This document shows positions 36,101-49,163 of a stretch of DNA of 64,000 bases, piece by piece. The position numbers and the translations under genes are program-made. The notes under the pieces are model-generated. The model saw nothing but the letters and a program-made list of their open reading frames with translations. It searched no databases and had not been told where the DNA came from. Each line of letters opens with the position of its first letter. Positions within the stretch are counted from its first letter, which is position 1. Origin of the DNA: Seriola aureovittata (Eukaryota > Chordata > Actinopteri > Carangiformes > Carangidae); NCBI RefSeq assembly GCF_021018895.1, contig NC_079367.1:707621-771620 (forward strand). Direction: 5' to 3'.

Positions 36101-39100
36101 TCACGCTGAGTAACATATGTCAGCCCCAGCCTTCTGAGTCGCTCCCTTCCGAATGGCCGCCATGGGAGGTCTCTCATATGCTGCCGGGAGACACGGTTAA
36201 ATTCTGTGTTTTAATAATTTCCGAAAAATTTTCTCGAAAGTCCACAAATTTGGTATCTACGGACTCGGCTCGTCACGCTGAGTAACATATGTCAGCCCCA
36301 GGCTTCGAAGTCGCTCCCGTCGGAAGGGATGCCTCGTTAAACGTGTCCGAGGCCCGCTTGCTGCGACGAAAAATTTTGTCAAAAGTCCACAAATTGGGTG
36401 TCTACGGACTCGGCTCGTCAAGCTGAGTAACATATGTCAGCCCCAGCCTTCTGAGTCGCTCCCTTCGAAGGGTCATCTCTCATATGCTGAGGTGCCACAC
36501 CATTAAGACTAGTGTGAATGTCGCAACGGAAAAGTTTGTCCAAAGTCCACAAGTTTGGTGTCTACGGACTCGGCTCGTCACGCTGAGTAACATATGTCAG
36601 CCCCAGCCTTCTGAGTCGCTCCCTTCGAAGGGTCATCTCTCATATGCTGAGGTGCCACACCATTAAGACTAGTGTGAATGTCGCAACGGAAAAGTTTGTC
36701 CAAAGTCCACAAGTTTGGTGTCTACGGACTCGGCTCGTCACGCTGAGTAACATATGTCAGCCCCAGCCTTCTGAGTCGCTCCCTTCCGAAGGGTCATCTC
36801 TCATATGCTGAGGTGCCACACCATTAAGACTAGTTTGAATGTCGCAACGGAAAAGTTTGTCCAAAGTCCACAAGTTTGGTGTCTACGGACTCGGCTCGTC
36901 ACGCTGAGTAACATATGTCAGCCCCAGCCTTCTGAGTCGCTCCCTTCCGAAGGGTCATCTCTCATATGCTGAGGTGCCACACCATTAAGACTAGTGTGAA
37001 TGTCGCAACGGAAAAGTTTGTCCAAAGTCCACAAGTTTGGTGTCTACGGACTCGGCTCGTCACGCTGAGTAACATATGTCAGCCCCAGCCTTCTGAGTCG
37101 CTCCCTTCCGAATGGCCGCCATGGGAGGTCTCTCATATGCTGCCGGGAGACACGGTTAAATTCTGTGTTTTAATAATTTCCGAAAAATTTTCTCGAAAGT
37201 CCACAAATTTGGTATCTACGGACTCGGCTCGTCACGCTGAGTAACATATGTCAGCCCCAGGCTTCGAAGTCGCTCCCGTCGGAAGGGATGTCTCGTTAAA
37301 CGTGTCCGAGGCCCGCTTGCTGCGACGAAAAATTTTGTCAAAAGTCCACAAATTGGGTGTCTACGGACTCGGCTCGTCAAGCTGAGTAACATATGTCAGC
37401 CCCAGCCTTCTGAGTCGCTCCCTTCCGAAGGGTCATCTCTCATATGCTGAGGTGCCACACCATTAAGACTAGTGTGAATGTCGCAACGGAAAAGTTTGTC
37501 CAAAGTCCACAAGTTTGGTGTCTACGGACTCGGCTCGTCACGCTGAGTAACATATGTCAGCCCCAGCCTTCTGAGTCGCTCCCTTCCGAAGGTCATCTCT
37601 CATATGCTGAGGTGCCACACCATTAAGACTAGTGTGAATGTCGCAACGGAAAAGTTTGTCCAAAGTCCACAAGTTTGGTGTCTACGGACTCGGCTCGTCA
37701 CGCTGAGTAACATATGTCAGCCCCAGCCTTCTGAGTCGCTCCCTTCCGAATGGCCGCCATGGGAGGTCTCTCATATGCTGCCGGGAGACACGGTTAAATT
37801 CTGTGTTTTAATAATTTCCGAAAAATTTTCTCGAAAGTCCACAAATTTGGTATCTACGGACTCGGCTCGTCACGCTGAGTAACATATGTCAGCCCCAGGC
37901 TTCGAAGTCGCTCCCGTCGGAAGGGATGTCTCGTTAAACGTGTCCGAGGCCCGCTTGCTGCGACGAAAAATTTTGTCAAAAGTCCACAATTGGGTGTCTA
38001 ACGGACTCGGCTCGTCAAGCTGAGTAACATATGTCAGCCCCAGCCTTCTGAGTCGCTCCCTTCCGAAGGGTCATCTCTCATATGCTGAGGTGCCACACCA
38101 TTAAGACTAGTGTGAATGTCGCAACGGAAAAGTTTGTCCAAAGTCCACAAGTTTGGTGTCTACGGACTCGGCTCGTCACGCTGAGTAACATATGTCAGCC
38201 CCAGCCTTCTGAGTCGCTCCCTTCCGAAGGGTCATCTCTCATATGCTGAGTGCCACACCATTAAGACTAGTGTGAATGTCGCAACGGAAAAGTTTGTCCA
38301 AAGTCCACAAGTTTGGTGTCTACGGACTCGGCTCGTCACGCTGAGTAACATATGTCAGCCCCAGCCTTCTGAGTCGCTCCCTTCCGAATGGCCGCCATGG
38401 GAGGTCTCTCATATGCTGCCGGGAGACACGGTTAAATTCTGTGTTTTAATAATTTCCGAAAAATTTTCTCGAAAGTCCACAAATTTGGTATCTACGGACT
38501 CGGCTCGTCACGCTGAGTAACATATGTCAGCCCCAGGCTTCGAAGTCACTCCCGTCGGAAGGGATGCCTCGTTAAACGTGTCCGAGGCCCGCTTGCTGCG
38601 ACGAAAAATTTTGTCAAAAGTCCACAAATTGGGTATCTACGGACTCGGCTCGTCAAGCTGAGTAACATATGTCAGCCCCAGCCTTCTGAGTTGCTCCCTT
38701 CCGAAGGGTCATCTCTCATATGCTGAGGTGCCACACCATTAAGACTAGTGTGAATGTCGCAACGGAAAAGTTTGTCCAAAGTCCACAAGTTTGGTGTTAC
38801 GGACTCGGCTCGTCACGCTGAGTAACATATGTCAGCCCCAGCCTTCTGAGTCGCTCCCTTCCGAAGGGTCATCTCTCATATGCTGAGGTGCCACACTATT
38901 AAGACTAGTGTGAATGTCGCAACGGAAAAGTTTGTCCAAAGTCCACAAGTTTGGTGTCTACGGACTCGGCTCGTCACGCTGAGTAACATATGTCAGCCCC
39001 AGCCTTCTGAGTCGCTCCCTTCCGAATGGCCGCCATGGGAGGTCTCTCATATGCTGCTGCCGGGAGACACGGTTAAATTCTGTGTTTTAATAATTCCGAA

Positions 39101-42100
39101 AAATTTTCTCGAAAGTCCACAAATTTGGTATCTACGGACTCGGCTCGTCACGCTGAGTAACATATGTCAGCCCCAGGCTTCGAAGTCGCTCCCGTCGGAA
39201 GGGATGTCTCGTTAAACGTGTCCGAGGCCCGCTTGCTGCGACGAAAAATTTTGTCAAAAGTCCACAAATTGGGTGTCTACGGACTCGGCTCGTCAAGCTG
39301 AGTAACATATGTCAGCCCCAGCCTTCTGAGTCGCTCCTTCCGAAGGGTCATCTCTCATATGCTGAGGTGCCACACCATTAAGACTAGTGTGAATGTCGCA
39401 ACGGAAAAGTTTGTCCAAAGTCCACAAGTTTGGTGTCTACGGACTCGGCTCGTCACGCTGAGTAACATATGTCAGCCCCAGCCTTCTGAGTCGCTCCCTT
39501 CCGAAGGGTCATCTCTCATATGCTGAGGTGCCACACCATTAAGACTAGTGTGAATGTCGCAACGGAAAAGTTTGTCCAAAGTCCACAAGTTTGGTGTCTA
39601 CGGACTCGGCTCGTCACGCTGAGTAACATATGTCAGCCCCAGCCTTCTGAGTCGCTCCCTTCCGAATGGCCGCCATGGGAGGTCTCTCATATGCTGCCGG
39701 GAGACACGGTTAAATTCTGTGTTTTAATAATTTCCGAAAAATTTTCTCGAAAGTCCACAAAATTGGTATCTACGGACTCGGCTCGTCACGCTGAGTAACA
39801 TATGTCAGCCCCAGGCTTCGAAGTCGCTCCCGTCGGAAGGGATGTCTCGTTAAACGTGTCCGAGGCCCGCTTGCTGCGACGAAAAATTTTGTCAAAAGTC
39901 CACAAATTGGGTGTCTACGGACTCGGCTCGTCAAGCTGAGTAACATATGTCAGCCCCAGCCTTCTGAGTCGCTCCCTTCCGAAGGGTCATCTCTCATATG
40001 CTGAGGTGCACACCATTAAGACTAGTGTGAATGTCGCAACGGAAAAGTTTGTCCAAAGTCCACAAGTTTGGTGTCTACGGACTCGGCTCGTCACGCTGAG
40101 TAACATATGTCAGCCCCAGCCTTCTGAGTCGCTCCCTTCCGAAGGTCATCTCTCATATGCTGAGGTGCCACACCATTAAGACTAGTGTGAATGTCGCAAC
40201 GGAAAAGTTTGTCCAAAGTCCACAAGTTTGGTGTCTACGGACTCGGCTCGTCACGCTGAGTAACATATGTCAGCCCCAGCCTTCTGAGTCGCTCCCTTCC
40301 GAATGGCCGCCATGGGAGGTCTCTCATATGCTGCCGGGAGACACGGTTAAATTCTGTGTTTTAATAATTTCCGAAAAATTTTCTCGAAAGTCCACAAATT
40401 TGGTATCTACGGACTCGGCTCGTCACGCTGAGTAACATATGTCAGCCCCAGCCTTCTGAGTCGCTCCCTTCCGAAGGGTCATCTCTCACATGCTGAGGTG
40501 CCACACCATTAAGACTAGTGTGAATGTCGCAACGGAAAAGTTTGTCCAAAGTCCACAAGTTTGGTGTCTACGGACTCGGCTCGTCACGCTGTGTAACATA
40601 TGTCAGCCCCAGCCTTCTGAGTCGCTCCCTTCCGAATGGCCGCCATGGGAGGTCTCTCATATGCTGCCGGGAGACACGGTTAAATTCTGTGTTTTAATAA
40701 TTTCCGAAAAATTTTCTCGAAAGTCACAAATTTGGTATCTACGGACTCGGCTCGTCACGCTGAGTAACATATGTCAGCCCCAGGCTTCGAAGTCGCTCCC
40801 GTCGGAAGGGATGCCTCGTTAAACGTGTCCGAGGCCCGCTTGCTGCGACGAAAAATTTTGTCAAAAGTCCACAAATTGGGTATCTACGGACTCGGCTCGT
40901 CAAGCTGAGTAAATATGTCAGCCCCAGCCTTCTGAGTCGCTCCCTTCCGAAGGGTCATCTCTCATATGCTGAGGTGCCACACCATTAAGACTAGTGTGAA
41001 TGTCGCAACGGAAAAGTTTGTCCAAAGTCCACAAGTTTGGTGTCTACGGACTCGGCTCGTCACGCTGAGTAAATATGTCAGCCCCATCCTTCTGAGTCGC
41101 TCCCTTCCGAAGGGTCATCTCTCATATGCTGAGGTGCCACACCATTAAGACTAGTGTGAATGTCGCAACGGAAAAGTTTGTCCAAAGTCCACAAGTTTGG
41201 TGTCTACGGACTCGGCTCGTCACGCTGAGTAACATATGTCAGCCCCAGCCTTCTGAGTCGCTCCCTTCCGAATGGCGCCATGGGAGGTCTCTCATATGCT
41301 GCCGGAGACACGGTTAAATTCTGTGTTTTAATAATTTCCGAAAAATTTTCTCGAAAGTCCACAAATTTGTATCTACGGACTCGGCTCGTCACGCTGAGTA
41401 ACATATGTCAGCCCCAGGCTTCGAAGTCGCTCCCGTCGGAAGGGATGCCTCGTTAAACGTGTCCGAGGCCCGCTTGCTGCGACGAAAAATTTTGTCAAAA
41501 GTCAACAAATTGGGTATCTACGGACTCGGCTCGTCAAGCTGTGTAACATATGTCAGCCCCAGCCTTCTGAGTCGCTCCCTTCCGAAGGGTCATCTCTCAT
41601 ATGCTGAGGTGCCACACCGTTATGACTAGTGTGAATGTCGCAACGGAAAAGTTTGTCCAAAGTCCACAAGTTTGGTGTCTACGGACTCGGATCGTCACGC
41701 TGAGTAACATATGTCAGCCCCAGCTTCTGAGTCGCTCCCTTCCGAAGGTCATCTCTCATATGCTGAGGTGCCACACCACTAAGACTAGTGTGAATGTCGC
41801 AACGGAAAAGATTGTCCAAAGTCCACAAGTTTGGTGTCTACGGACTCGGCTCGTCACGCTGAGTAACATATGTCAGCCCCAGCCTTCTGAGTCGCTCCCT
41901 TCCGAATGCCGCCATGGGAGGTCTCTCATATGCTGCCGGGAGACACGGTTAAATTCTGTGTTTTAATAATTTCCGAAAAATTTTCTCGAAAGTCCACAAA
42001 TTTGGTATCTACGGACTCGGCTCGTCACGCTGAGTAACATATGTCAGCCCCAGCCTTCTGAGTCGCTCCCTTCCGAAGGGTCATCTCTCATATGCTGAGG

Positions 42101-45100
42101 TGCCACACCATTAAGACTAGTGTGAATGTCGCAACGGAAAAGTTTGTCCAAAGTCCACAAGTTTGGTGTCTACGGACTCGGCTCGTCACGCTGAGTAACA
42201 TATGTCAGCCCCAGCCTTCTGAGTCGCTCCCTTCCGAATGGCCGCCATGGGAGGTCTCTCATATGCTGCCGGGAGACACGGTTAAATTCTGTTTTAATAA
42301 TTTCCGAAAAATTTTCTCGAAAGTCCACAAATTTGGTATCTACGGACTCGGCTCGTCACGCTGAGTAACATATGTCAGCCCCAGGCTTCTAAGTCGCTCC
42401 CGTCGGAAGGGATGCCTCGTTAAACGTGTCCGAGGCCCGCTTGCTGCGACGAAAAATTTTGTCAAAAGTCCACAAATTGGGTGTCTACAGACTCGGCTCG
42501 TCAAGCTGAGTAACATATGTCAGCCCCAGCCTTCTGAGTCGCTCCCTTCCGAAGGGTCATCTCTCATATGCTGAGGTGCCACACCGTTATGACTAGTGTG
42601 AATGTCGCAACGGAAAAGTTTGTCCAAAGTCCACAAGTTTGGTGTCTACGGACTCGGCTCGTCACGCTGAGTAACATATGTCAGCCCCAGCCTTCTGAGT
42701 CGCTCCCTTCCGAAGGGTCATCTCTCATATGCTGAGGTGCCACACCACTAAGACTAGTGTGAATGTCGCAACGGAAAAGATTGTCCAAAGTCCACAAGTT
42801 TGGTGTCTACGGACTCGGCTCGTCACGCTGAGTAACATATGTCAGCCCCTGCCTTCTGAGTCGCTCCCTTCCGAATGGCCGCCATGGGAGGTCTCTCATA
42901 TGCTGCCGGGAGACACGGTTAAATTCTGTGTTTTAATAATTTCCGAAAAATTTTCTCGAAAGTCCACAAATTTGGTATCTACGGACTCGGCTCGTCACGC
43001 TGAGTAACATATGTCAGCCCCAGGCTTCTAAGTCGCTCCGTCGGAAGGGATGCCTCGTTAAACGTGTCCGAGGCCGCTTGCTGCGACGAAAAATTTTGTC
43101 AAAAGTCCACAAATTGGGTGTCTACAGACTCGGCTCGTCAAGCTGAGTAACATATGTCAGCCCCAGCCTTCTGAGTCGCTCCCTTCCGAAGGGTCATCTC
43201 TCATATGCTGAGGTGCCACACCATTAAGACTAGTGTGAATGTCGCAACGGAAAAGTTTGTCCAAAGTCCACAAGTTTGGTGTCTACGGACTCGGCTCGTC
43301 ACGCTGAGTAACATATGTCAGCCCCATCCTTCTGAGTCGCTCCCTTCCGAAGGGTCATCTCTCATATGCTGAGGTGCCACACCATTAAGACTAGTGTGAA
43401 TGTCGCAACGGAAAAGTTTGTCCAAAGTCCACAAGTTTGGTGTCTACGGACTCAGCTCGTCACGCTGAGTAACATATGTCAGCCCCAGCCTTCTGAGTCG
43501 CTCCCTTCCGAATGGCCGCCATGAGAGGTCTCTCATATGCTGCCGGGAGACACGGTTAAATTCTGTGTTTTAATAATTTCCGAAAAATTTTCTCGAAAGT
43601 CCACAAATTTGGTATCTACGGACTCGGCTCGTCACGCTGAGTAACATATGTCAGCCCCAGGCTTCGAAGTCGCTCCCGTCGGAAGGGATGCCTCGTTAAA
43701 CGTGTCCGAGGCCCGCTTGCTGCGACGAAAAATTTTGTCAAAAGTCCACAAATTGGGTATCTACGGACTCGGCTCGTCAAGCTGAGTAACATATGTCAGC
43801 CCCAGCCTTCTGAGTCGCTCCCTTCCGAAGGGTCATCTCTCATATGCTGAGGTGCCACACCATTAAGACTAGTGTGAATGTCGCAACGGAAAAGTTTGTC
43901 CAAAGTCCACAAGTTTGGTGTCTACGGACTCGGCTCGTCACGCTGAGTAACATATGTCAGCCCCAGCCTTCTGAGTCGCTCCCTTCCGAAGGGTCATCTC
44001 TCATATGCTGAGGTGCCACACCATTAAGACTAGTGTGAATGTCGCAACGGAAAAGTTTGTCCAAAGTCCACAAGTTTGGTGTCTACGGACTCGGCTCGTC
44101 ACGCTGAGTAACATATGTCAGCCCCAGCCTTCTGAGTCGCTCCCTTCCGAAGGGTCATCTCTCATATGCTGAGGTGCCACACCATTAAGACTAGTGTGAA
44201 TGTCGCAACGGAAAAGTTTGTCCAAAGTCCACAAGTTTGGTGTCTACGGACTCGGCTCGTCACGCTGAGTAACATATGTCAGCCCCAGCCTTCTGAGTCG
44301 CTCCCTTCCGAATGGCCGCCATGGGAGGTCTCTCATATGCTGCCGGGAGACACGGTTAAATTCTGTGTTTTAATAATTTCCGAAAAATTTTCTCGAAAGT
44401 CCACAAATTTGGTATCTACGGACTCGGCTCGTCACGCTGAGTAACATATGTCAGCCCCAGGCTTCTAAGTCGCTCCCGTCGGAAGGGATGCCTCGTTAAA
44501 CGTGTCCGAGGCCCGCTTGCTGCGACGAAAAATTTTGTCAAAAGTCCACAAATTGGGTTCTACAGACTCGGCTCGTCAAGCTGAGTAACATATGTCAGCC
44601 CCAGCCTTCTGAGTCGCTCCCTTCCGAAGGGTCATCTCTCATATGCTGAGGTGCCACACCATTAAGACTAGTGTGAATGTCGCAACGGAAAAGTTTGTCC
44701 AAAGTCCACAAGTTTGGTGTCTACGGACTCGGCTCGTCACGCTGAGTAACATTATGTCAGCCCCAGCCTTCTGAGTCGCTCCCTTCCGAAGGGTCATCTC
44801 TCATATGCTGAGGTGCCACACCATTAAGACTAGTGTGAATGTCGCAACGGAAAAGTTTGTCCAAAGTCCACAAGTATGGTGTCTACGGACTCGGCTCGTC
44901 ACGCTGAGTAACATATGTCAGCCCCAGCCTTCTGAGTCGCTCCCTTCCGAAGGGTCATCTCTCATATGCTGAGGTGCCACACCATTATGACTAGTTTGAA
45001 TGTCGCAACGGAAAAGTTTGTCCAAAGTCCACAAGTTTGGTGTCTACGGACTCGGCTCGTCACGCTGAGTAACATATGTCAGCCCCAGCCTTCTGAGTCG

Positions 45101-46309
45101 CTCCCTTCCGAATGGCCGCCATGGGAGGTCTCTCATATGCTGCCGGGAGACACGGTTAAATTCTGTGTTTTAATAATTTCCGAAAAATTTTCTCGAAGTC
45201 CACAAATTTGGTATCTACGGACTCGGCTCGTCACGCTGAGTAACATATGTCAGCCCCAGGCTTCGAAGTCGCTCCCGTCGGAAGGGATGCCTCGTTAAAC
45301 GTGTCCGAGGCCCGCTTGCTGCGACGAAAAATTTTGTCAAAAGTCCACAAATTGGGTATCTACGGACTCGGCTCGTCAAGCTGAGTAACATATGTCAGCC
45401 CCAGCCTCTGAGTCGCTCCCTTCCGAAGGGTCATCTCTCATATGCTGAGGTGCCACACCATTAAGACTAGTGTGAATGTCGCAACGGAAAATTTGTCCAA
45501 AGTCCACAAGTTTGGTGTCTACGGACTCGGCTCGTCACGCTGAGTAACATATGTCAGCCCCAGCCTTCTGAGTCGCTCCCTTCCGAAGGGTCATCTCTCA
45601 TATGCTGAGGTGCCACACCATTAAGACTAGTGTGAATGTCGCAACGGAAAAGTTTGTCCAAAGTCCACAAGTTTGGTGTCTACGGACTCGCGGCGTCACG
45701 CTGAGTAACATATGTCAGCCCCAGCCTTCTGAGTCGCTCCCTTCCGAAGGGTCATCTCTCATATGCTGAGGTGCCACACCATTAAGACTAGTGTGAATGT
45801 CGCAACGGAAAAGTTTGTCCAAAGTCCACAAGTTTGGTGTCTACGGACTCGGCTCGTCACGCTGAGTAACATATGTCAGCCCCAGCCTTCTGAGTCGCTC
45901 CCTTCCGAATGGCCGCCATGGGAGGTCTCTCATATGCTGCCGGGAGACATGGTTAAATTCTGTGTTTTAATAATTTCCAAAAAATTTTCTCGAAAGTCCA
46001 CAAATTTGGTATCTACGGACTCGGGTCGTCACGCTGAGTAACATATGTCAGCCCCAGGCTTCGAATTCGCTCCCGTCGGAAGGGATGCCTCGTTAAAAGT
46101 GTCCGAGGCCCGCTTGCTGCGACAAAAAATTTTGTCAAAAGTCCACAAATTGGGTGTCTATGGACTCGGCTCGACAAGCTGAGTAACATATGTCAGCCCC
46201 AGCCTTCTGAGTCGCTCCCTTCCGAAGCGTCATCTCTCATATGCTGAGGTGCCACACCATTAAGACTAGTGTGAATGTCGCAACGGAAAAGTTTGTCCAA
46301 AGTCCACAA
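33170..46309 (+). repeat. Satellite block 1 with a 478-bp higher-order repeat
   Basis: Three related monomers alternate: A about 161 bp (CGGAAAAGTTTGTCC start, GAAGGGTCATCTCTC end), B about 171 bp (carrying AATGGCCGCCATGGGAGG and TTAAATTCTGTG) and C about 146 bp (carrying CGTTAAACGTGTCCGAGG). All share a core of about 60 bp with CTACGGACTCGG, GCTGAGTAACATATGTCAG and CCCCAG. A-B-C gives 478 bp, seen for example from 33495 to 33973. Extra A monomers are inserted in variable number, giving periods of about 639 or 800 bp. Repeated 92-codon frames are a by-product. Single-base deletions are scattered, as expected of satellite or of long-read errors. Confidence 0.95.
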
Positions 46310-46329
46310 GTCCTCACACACCAAACAAA

Positions 46330-46359
46330 GGGCGTGTTCAGAGTGGTATGGCCGTAAGC
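46330..46359 (-). pseudogene. 5S rRNA gene, 5' end only
   Basis: About 30 bp matching the first 30 nt of the 5S gene (minus strand, GCTTACGGCCATACC...). The rest is cut off by the junction with satellite at about 46310-46329. It lacks most of the internal control region. Confidence 0.9.
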
Positions 46360-46628
46360 GAGAGGGAGCGCGACAAATACCCTCTTTAAACATGATGATC
46401 ATGTCCTTCATGCACGAAGCTACGTGTTTATGTCTTGCGCAGGAGCCTTTCCTTTTCAGCGTTTGCTTGTTGCTTTGGCTCTCAACATGTCAACTTTGTA
46501 ACATTTTAATACAAAAGTGTCTTTACATTGTGATCTGTGCTGTCCCCAAAAGTGCAGCCAGGTGCAGAGTAACAGGTTGTTGAAGCAGGAGCAGCAGCGT
46601 CCTCTGCTGATTGCAAAGAGATGCGAAA

Positions 46629-46747
46629 AAGCTTACAGCACCTGGTATTCCCAGGCGGTCTCCCATCCAAGTACTAACCAGGCCGACCCTGCTTGGCTTC
46701 CGAGATCGGACGAGATCGGGCGTGTTCAGAGTGGTATGGCCGTAAGT
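46629..46747 (-). rRNA. 5S ribosomal RNA (one-base deletion)
   Basis: Minus strand reads GCTTACGGCCATACC, through the internal control region, to GGTGCTGTAAGC and a T-run terminator. It has ACTTACGG instead of GCTTACGG at its 5' end and one C missing in the GGGTCGGCC segment (GGGTCGGGCC in the next gene), so it may be a decayed or mis-sequenced unit. 5S rRNA is transcribed by Pol III and belongs to the large ribosomal subunit. Confidence 0.93.
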
Positions 46748-47016
46748 GAGAGGGAGCGCGACAAATACCCTCTTTAAACATGATGATCATGTCCTTCATG
46801 CACGAAGCTAGGTGTTTATGTCTAGCGCAGGAGCCTTTCCTTTTCAGCGTTTGCTTGTTGCTTTGCCTCTCAACATGTCAACTTTGTAACATTTTAATAC
46901 AAAAGTGTCTTTACATTGTGATCTGTGCTGTCCCCAAAAGTGCAGCCAGGTGCAGAGTAACAGGTTGTTGAAGCAGGAGCAGCAGCGTCCTCTGCTGATT
47001 GCAAAGAGATGCGAAA

Positions 47017-47136
47017 AAGCTTACAGCACCTGGTATTCCCAGGCGGTCTCCCATCCAAGTACTAACCAGGCCCGACCCTGCTTGGCTTCCGAGATCGGAC
47101 GAGATCGGGCGCGTTCAGAGTGGTATGGCCGTAAGC
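47017..47136 (-). rRNA. 5S ribosomal RNA
   Basis: Full-length 5S gene on the minus strand, 118 nt from GCTTACGG to GTGCTGTAAGC plus the T-run. It has the standard vertebrate internal control region words (AAGCAGGGTCGGGCC, GTTAGTACTTGGATGG). A TATA-like TTTAAA lies about 27 bp upstream. It is the best candidate for a functional 5S gene here. Confidence 0.96.
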
Positions 47137-47219
47137 GAGAGGGAGCGCGACAAATACCCTCTTTAAACATGACGATCATGTCCTTCATGCACGAAGCTAC
47201 GTGTTTCTGTCTAGCGCAG

Positions 47220-47719
47220 NNNNNNNNNNNNNNNNNNNNNNNNNNNNNNNNNNNNNNNNNNNNNNNNNNNNNNNNNNNNNNNNNNNNNNNNNNNNNNNNN
47301 NNNNNNNNNNNNNNNNNNNNNNNNNNNNNNNNNNNNNNNNNNNNNNNNNNNNNNNNNNNNNNNNNNNNNNNNNNNNNNNNNNNNNNNNNNNNNNNNNNNN
47401 NNNNNNNNNNNNNNNNNNNNNNNNNNNNNNNNNNNNNNNNNNNNNNNNNNNNNNNNNNNNNNNNNNNNNNNNNNNNNNNNNNNNNNNNNNNNNNNNNNNN
47501 NNNNNNNNNNNNNNNNNNNNNNNNNNNNNNNNNNNNNNNNNNNNNNNNNNNNNNNNNNNNNNNNNNNNNNNNNNNNNNNNNNNNNNNNNNNNNNNNNNNN
47601 NNNNNNNNNNNNNNNNNNNNNNNNNNNNNNNNNNNNNNNNNNNNNNNNNNNNNNNNNNNNNNNNNNNNNNNNNNNNNNNNNNNNNNNNNNNNNNNNNNNN
47701 NNNNNNNNNNNNNNNNNNN
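47220..47719. other. Assembly gap (500 N)
   Basis: Conventional 500-N gap following 5S spacer sequence. The array probably continues into it. The sequence on the far side is transposon, so array length and the transposon's left part are missing. Confidence 0.98.
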
Positions 47720-48589
47720 TTGTTATTAACCAGACATTTAATGTGGTCAATTTTAGGCAGCTTTCAGTGCTCGGTCAGAGGTCAAATCTGGTCTCTATAT
47801 TTAAGCTGCTATTTCAGGATAGCATTATCTGATTTAGTGGAGTAATACCTCATTGTAAAGCTTAGATTCTCTTCTTTCCCACAAGTCTTGGCTTTCCATC
47901 CTATCACAAAGCTAGGTCGCTGTTGGGGAACATTCGTCCGTCAAAAAGGGGGGAGAAGGGGGAAGGAGGAAAAAAAGGGAAAAATGAGAAAGAAAGATAG
48001 AAATGAAGTGAACATTTTATTTTATATCCATGACTACTTGATGGATGCATTTCTTGCTGCCTGAAGACAAGTAGCAAGCTTTTCATGTTTTTAAATGTTT
48101 TGGACCGCCCATGGATGGGATTCGAACCCGCGACTGTAAAAATGCTCTATTTCGATCTGTATCAAAATCCTTAAATTGTTTATCTACATGCAAGGATCAT
48201 CTGGCATCTTTTAGAAATGTTGATATTTTCATGTTAAGAAATAATATATACATATTTCTTTATATTTCATATACATGTATTTCCTTTAGTGTAACGATTC
48301 TTTTTTCTTTTCCCACCTACCTGAAGAAAAGGACTGGACACTGCACGGGGTTCATCACATGACCTGGGTACCAGATCTTTGCATTGCTGACCGTCATTCT
48401 GAAAATTTTCTTCATGGATATCAGAGACCACCTCCCATATTTACAACTTGAAATTCCTCTTATATGCATGTTTGTTTTTCTATGTTTCATATTTTTTTTC
48501 ATGTGTCTGTTATTTAACTTGTAAATAGCATACCATGTTACTATGATTGAGTGTTGTCATCATCATCATTATTATATGCATCATATTGT

Positions 48590-48727
48590 TGTTATCATTG
48601 GGTCACGGACAGTCGGTACTGATCCAAGCTTTATCTTGAGACTTGTAGCAAATCCTGCATTGTCCTGGCCCTCGTTGAGAAAGCAGTCGAGGGTGAAACG
48701 GTTAGCACCACACGTACAACACTTTCG
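48590..48727 (-). pseudogene. THAP-like zinc-finger exon remnant
   Basis: The minus strand encodes CCTCGANRFTLDCFLNEGQ, a GFATSLKIK segment and GSVPTVRDPM. This resembles the second half of a THAP domain, whose usual signature is Cys, a His-Phe pair, a DCF motif and a final A/SVPT box. Here Arg stands where the zinc-binding His is expected. It lies near the right end of the transposon, reading inward, as the first coding exon of a transposon protein might. The reading frame around it is not open for long, so it is degenerate or a short exon. Confidence 0.45.
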
Positions 48728-49163
48728 GAGTTGGAGCGGGGAACATTTCCATCAAAATTAAATGAATCCACTGGGTCTTCAGATCCTGGCGCGTAGGGGT
48801 TGAAAAAAGATTTTCTGTGTTGGTTTGTTGCAGCCAACAAACAAAGCAACTACTGTGTTTCGCTCGTACCTTCGACATTGTTCTACCGAAAGCCAGTGTT
48901 CGCGGAGGGAAGTAACGATACGTCTGCAACACGGACTCAGGGGGCGGAACACACACTAGCTCGGGGAGCGTCACCACCCGGGGGGAGGGGCATCGCTTCT
49001 TTGACGTCACCAGGGGCGAATCTCCAATCCGCTCGTTTGAGCACACATTTCTTGAAAGGTGGAGAACGCAAAAGAACGGAGGGATGGACTTTTTCATTTT
49101 GGGGGGTCGTAGACACGCCAGGGACACATACTACCGATAGAAAACCACGGAAAAGTGCATTTT

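Larger units (their letters stand above)
46310..47219 (-). repeat. 5S rDNA tandem units (about 388 bp each)
   Basis: Equivalent 5S 5' ends at 46359, 46747 and 47136 give a period of 388-389 bp. The spacer carries a TTTAAA word 26-32 bp upstream of each gene (46773-46778 and 47163-47168), which fits the upstream TATA-like element of fish 5S genes, and the T-run terminator. The array starts abruptly inside a satellite monomer at 46310 and runs into an N gap. Confidence 0.92.
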
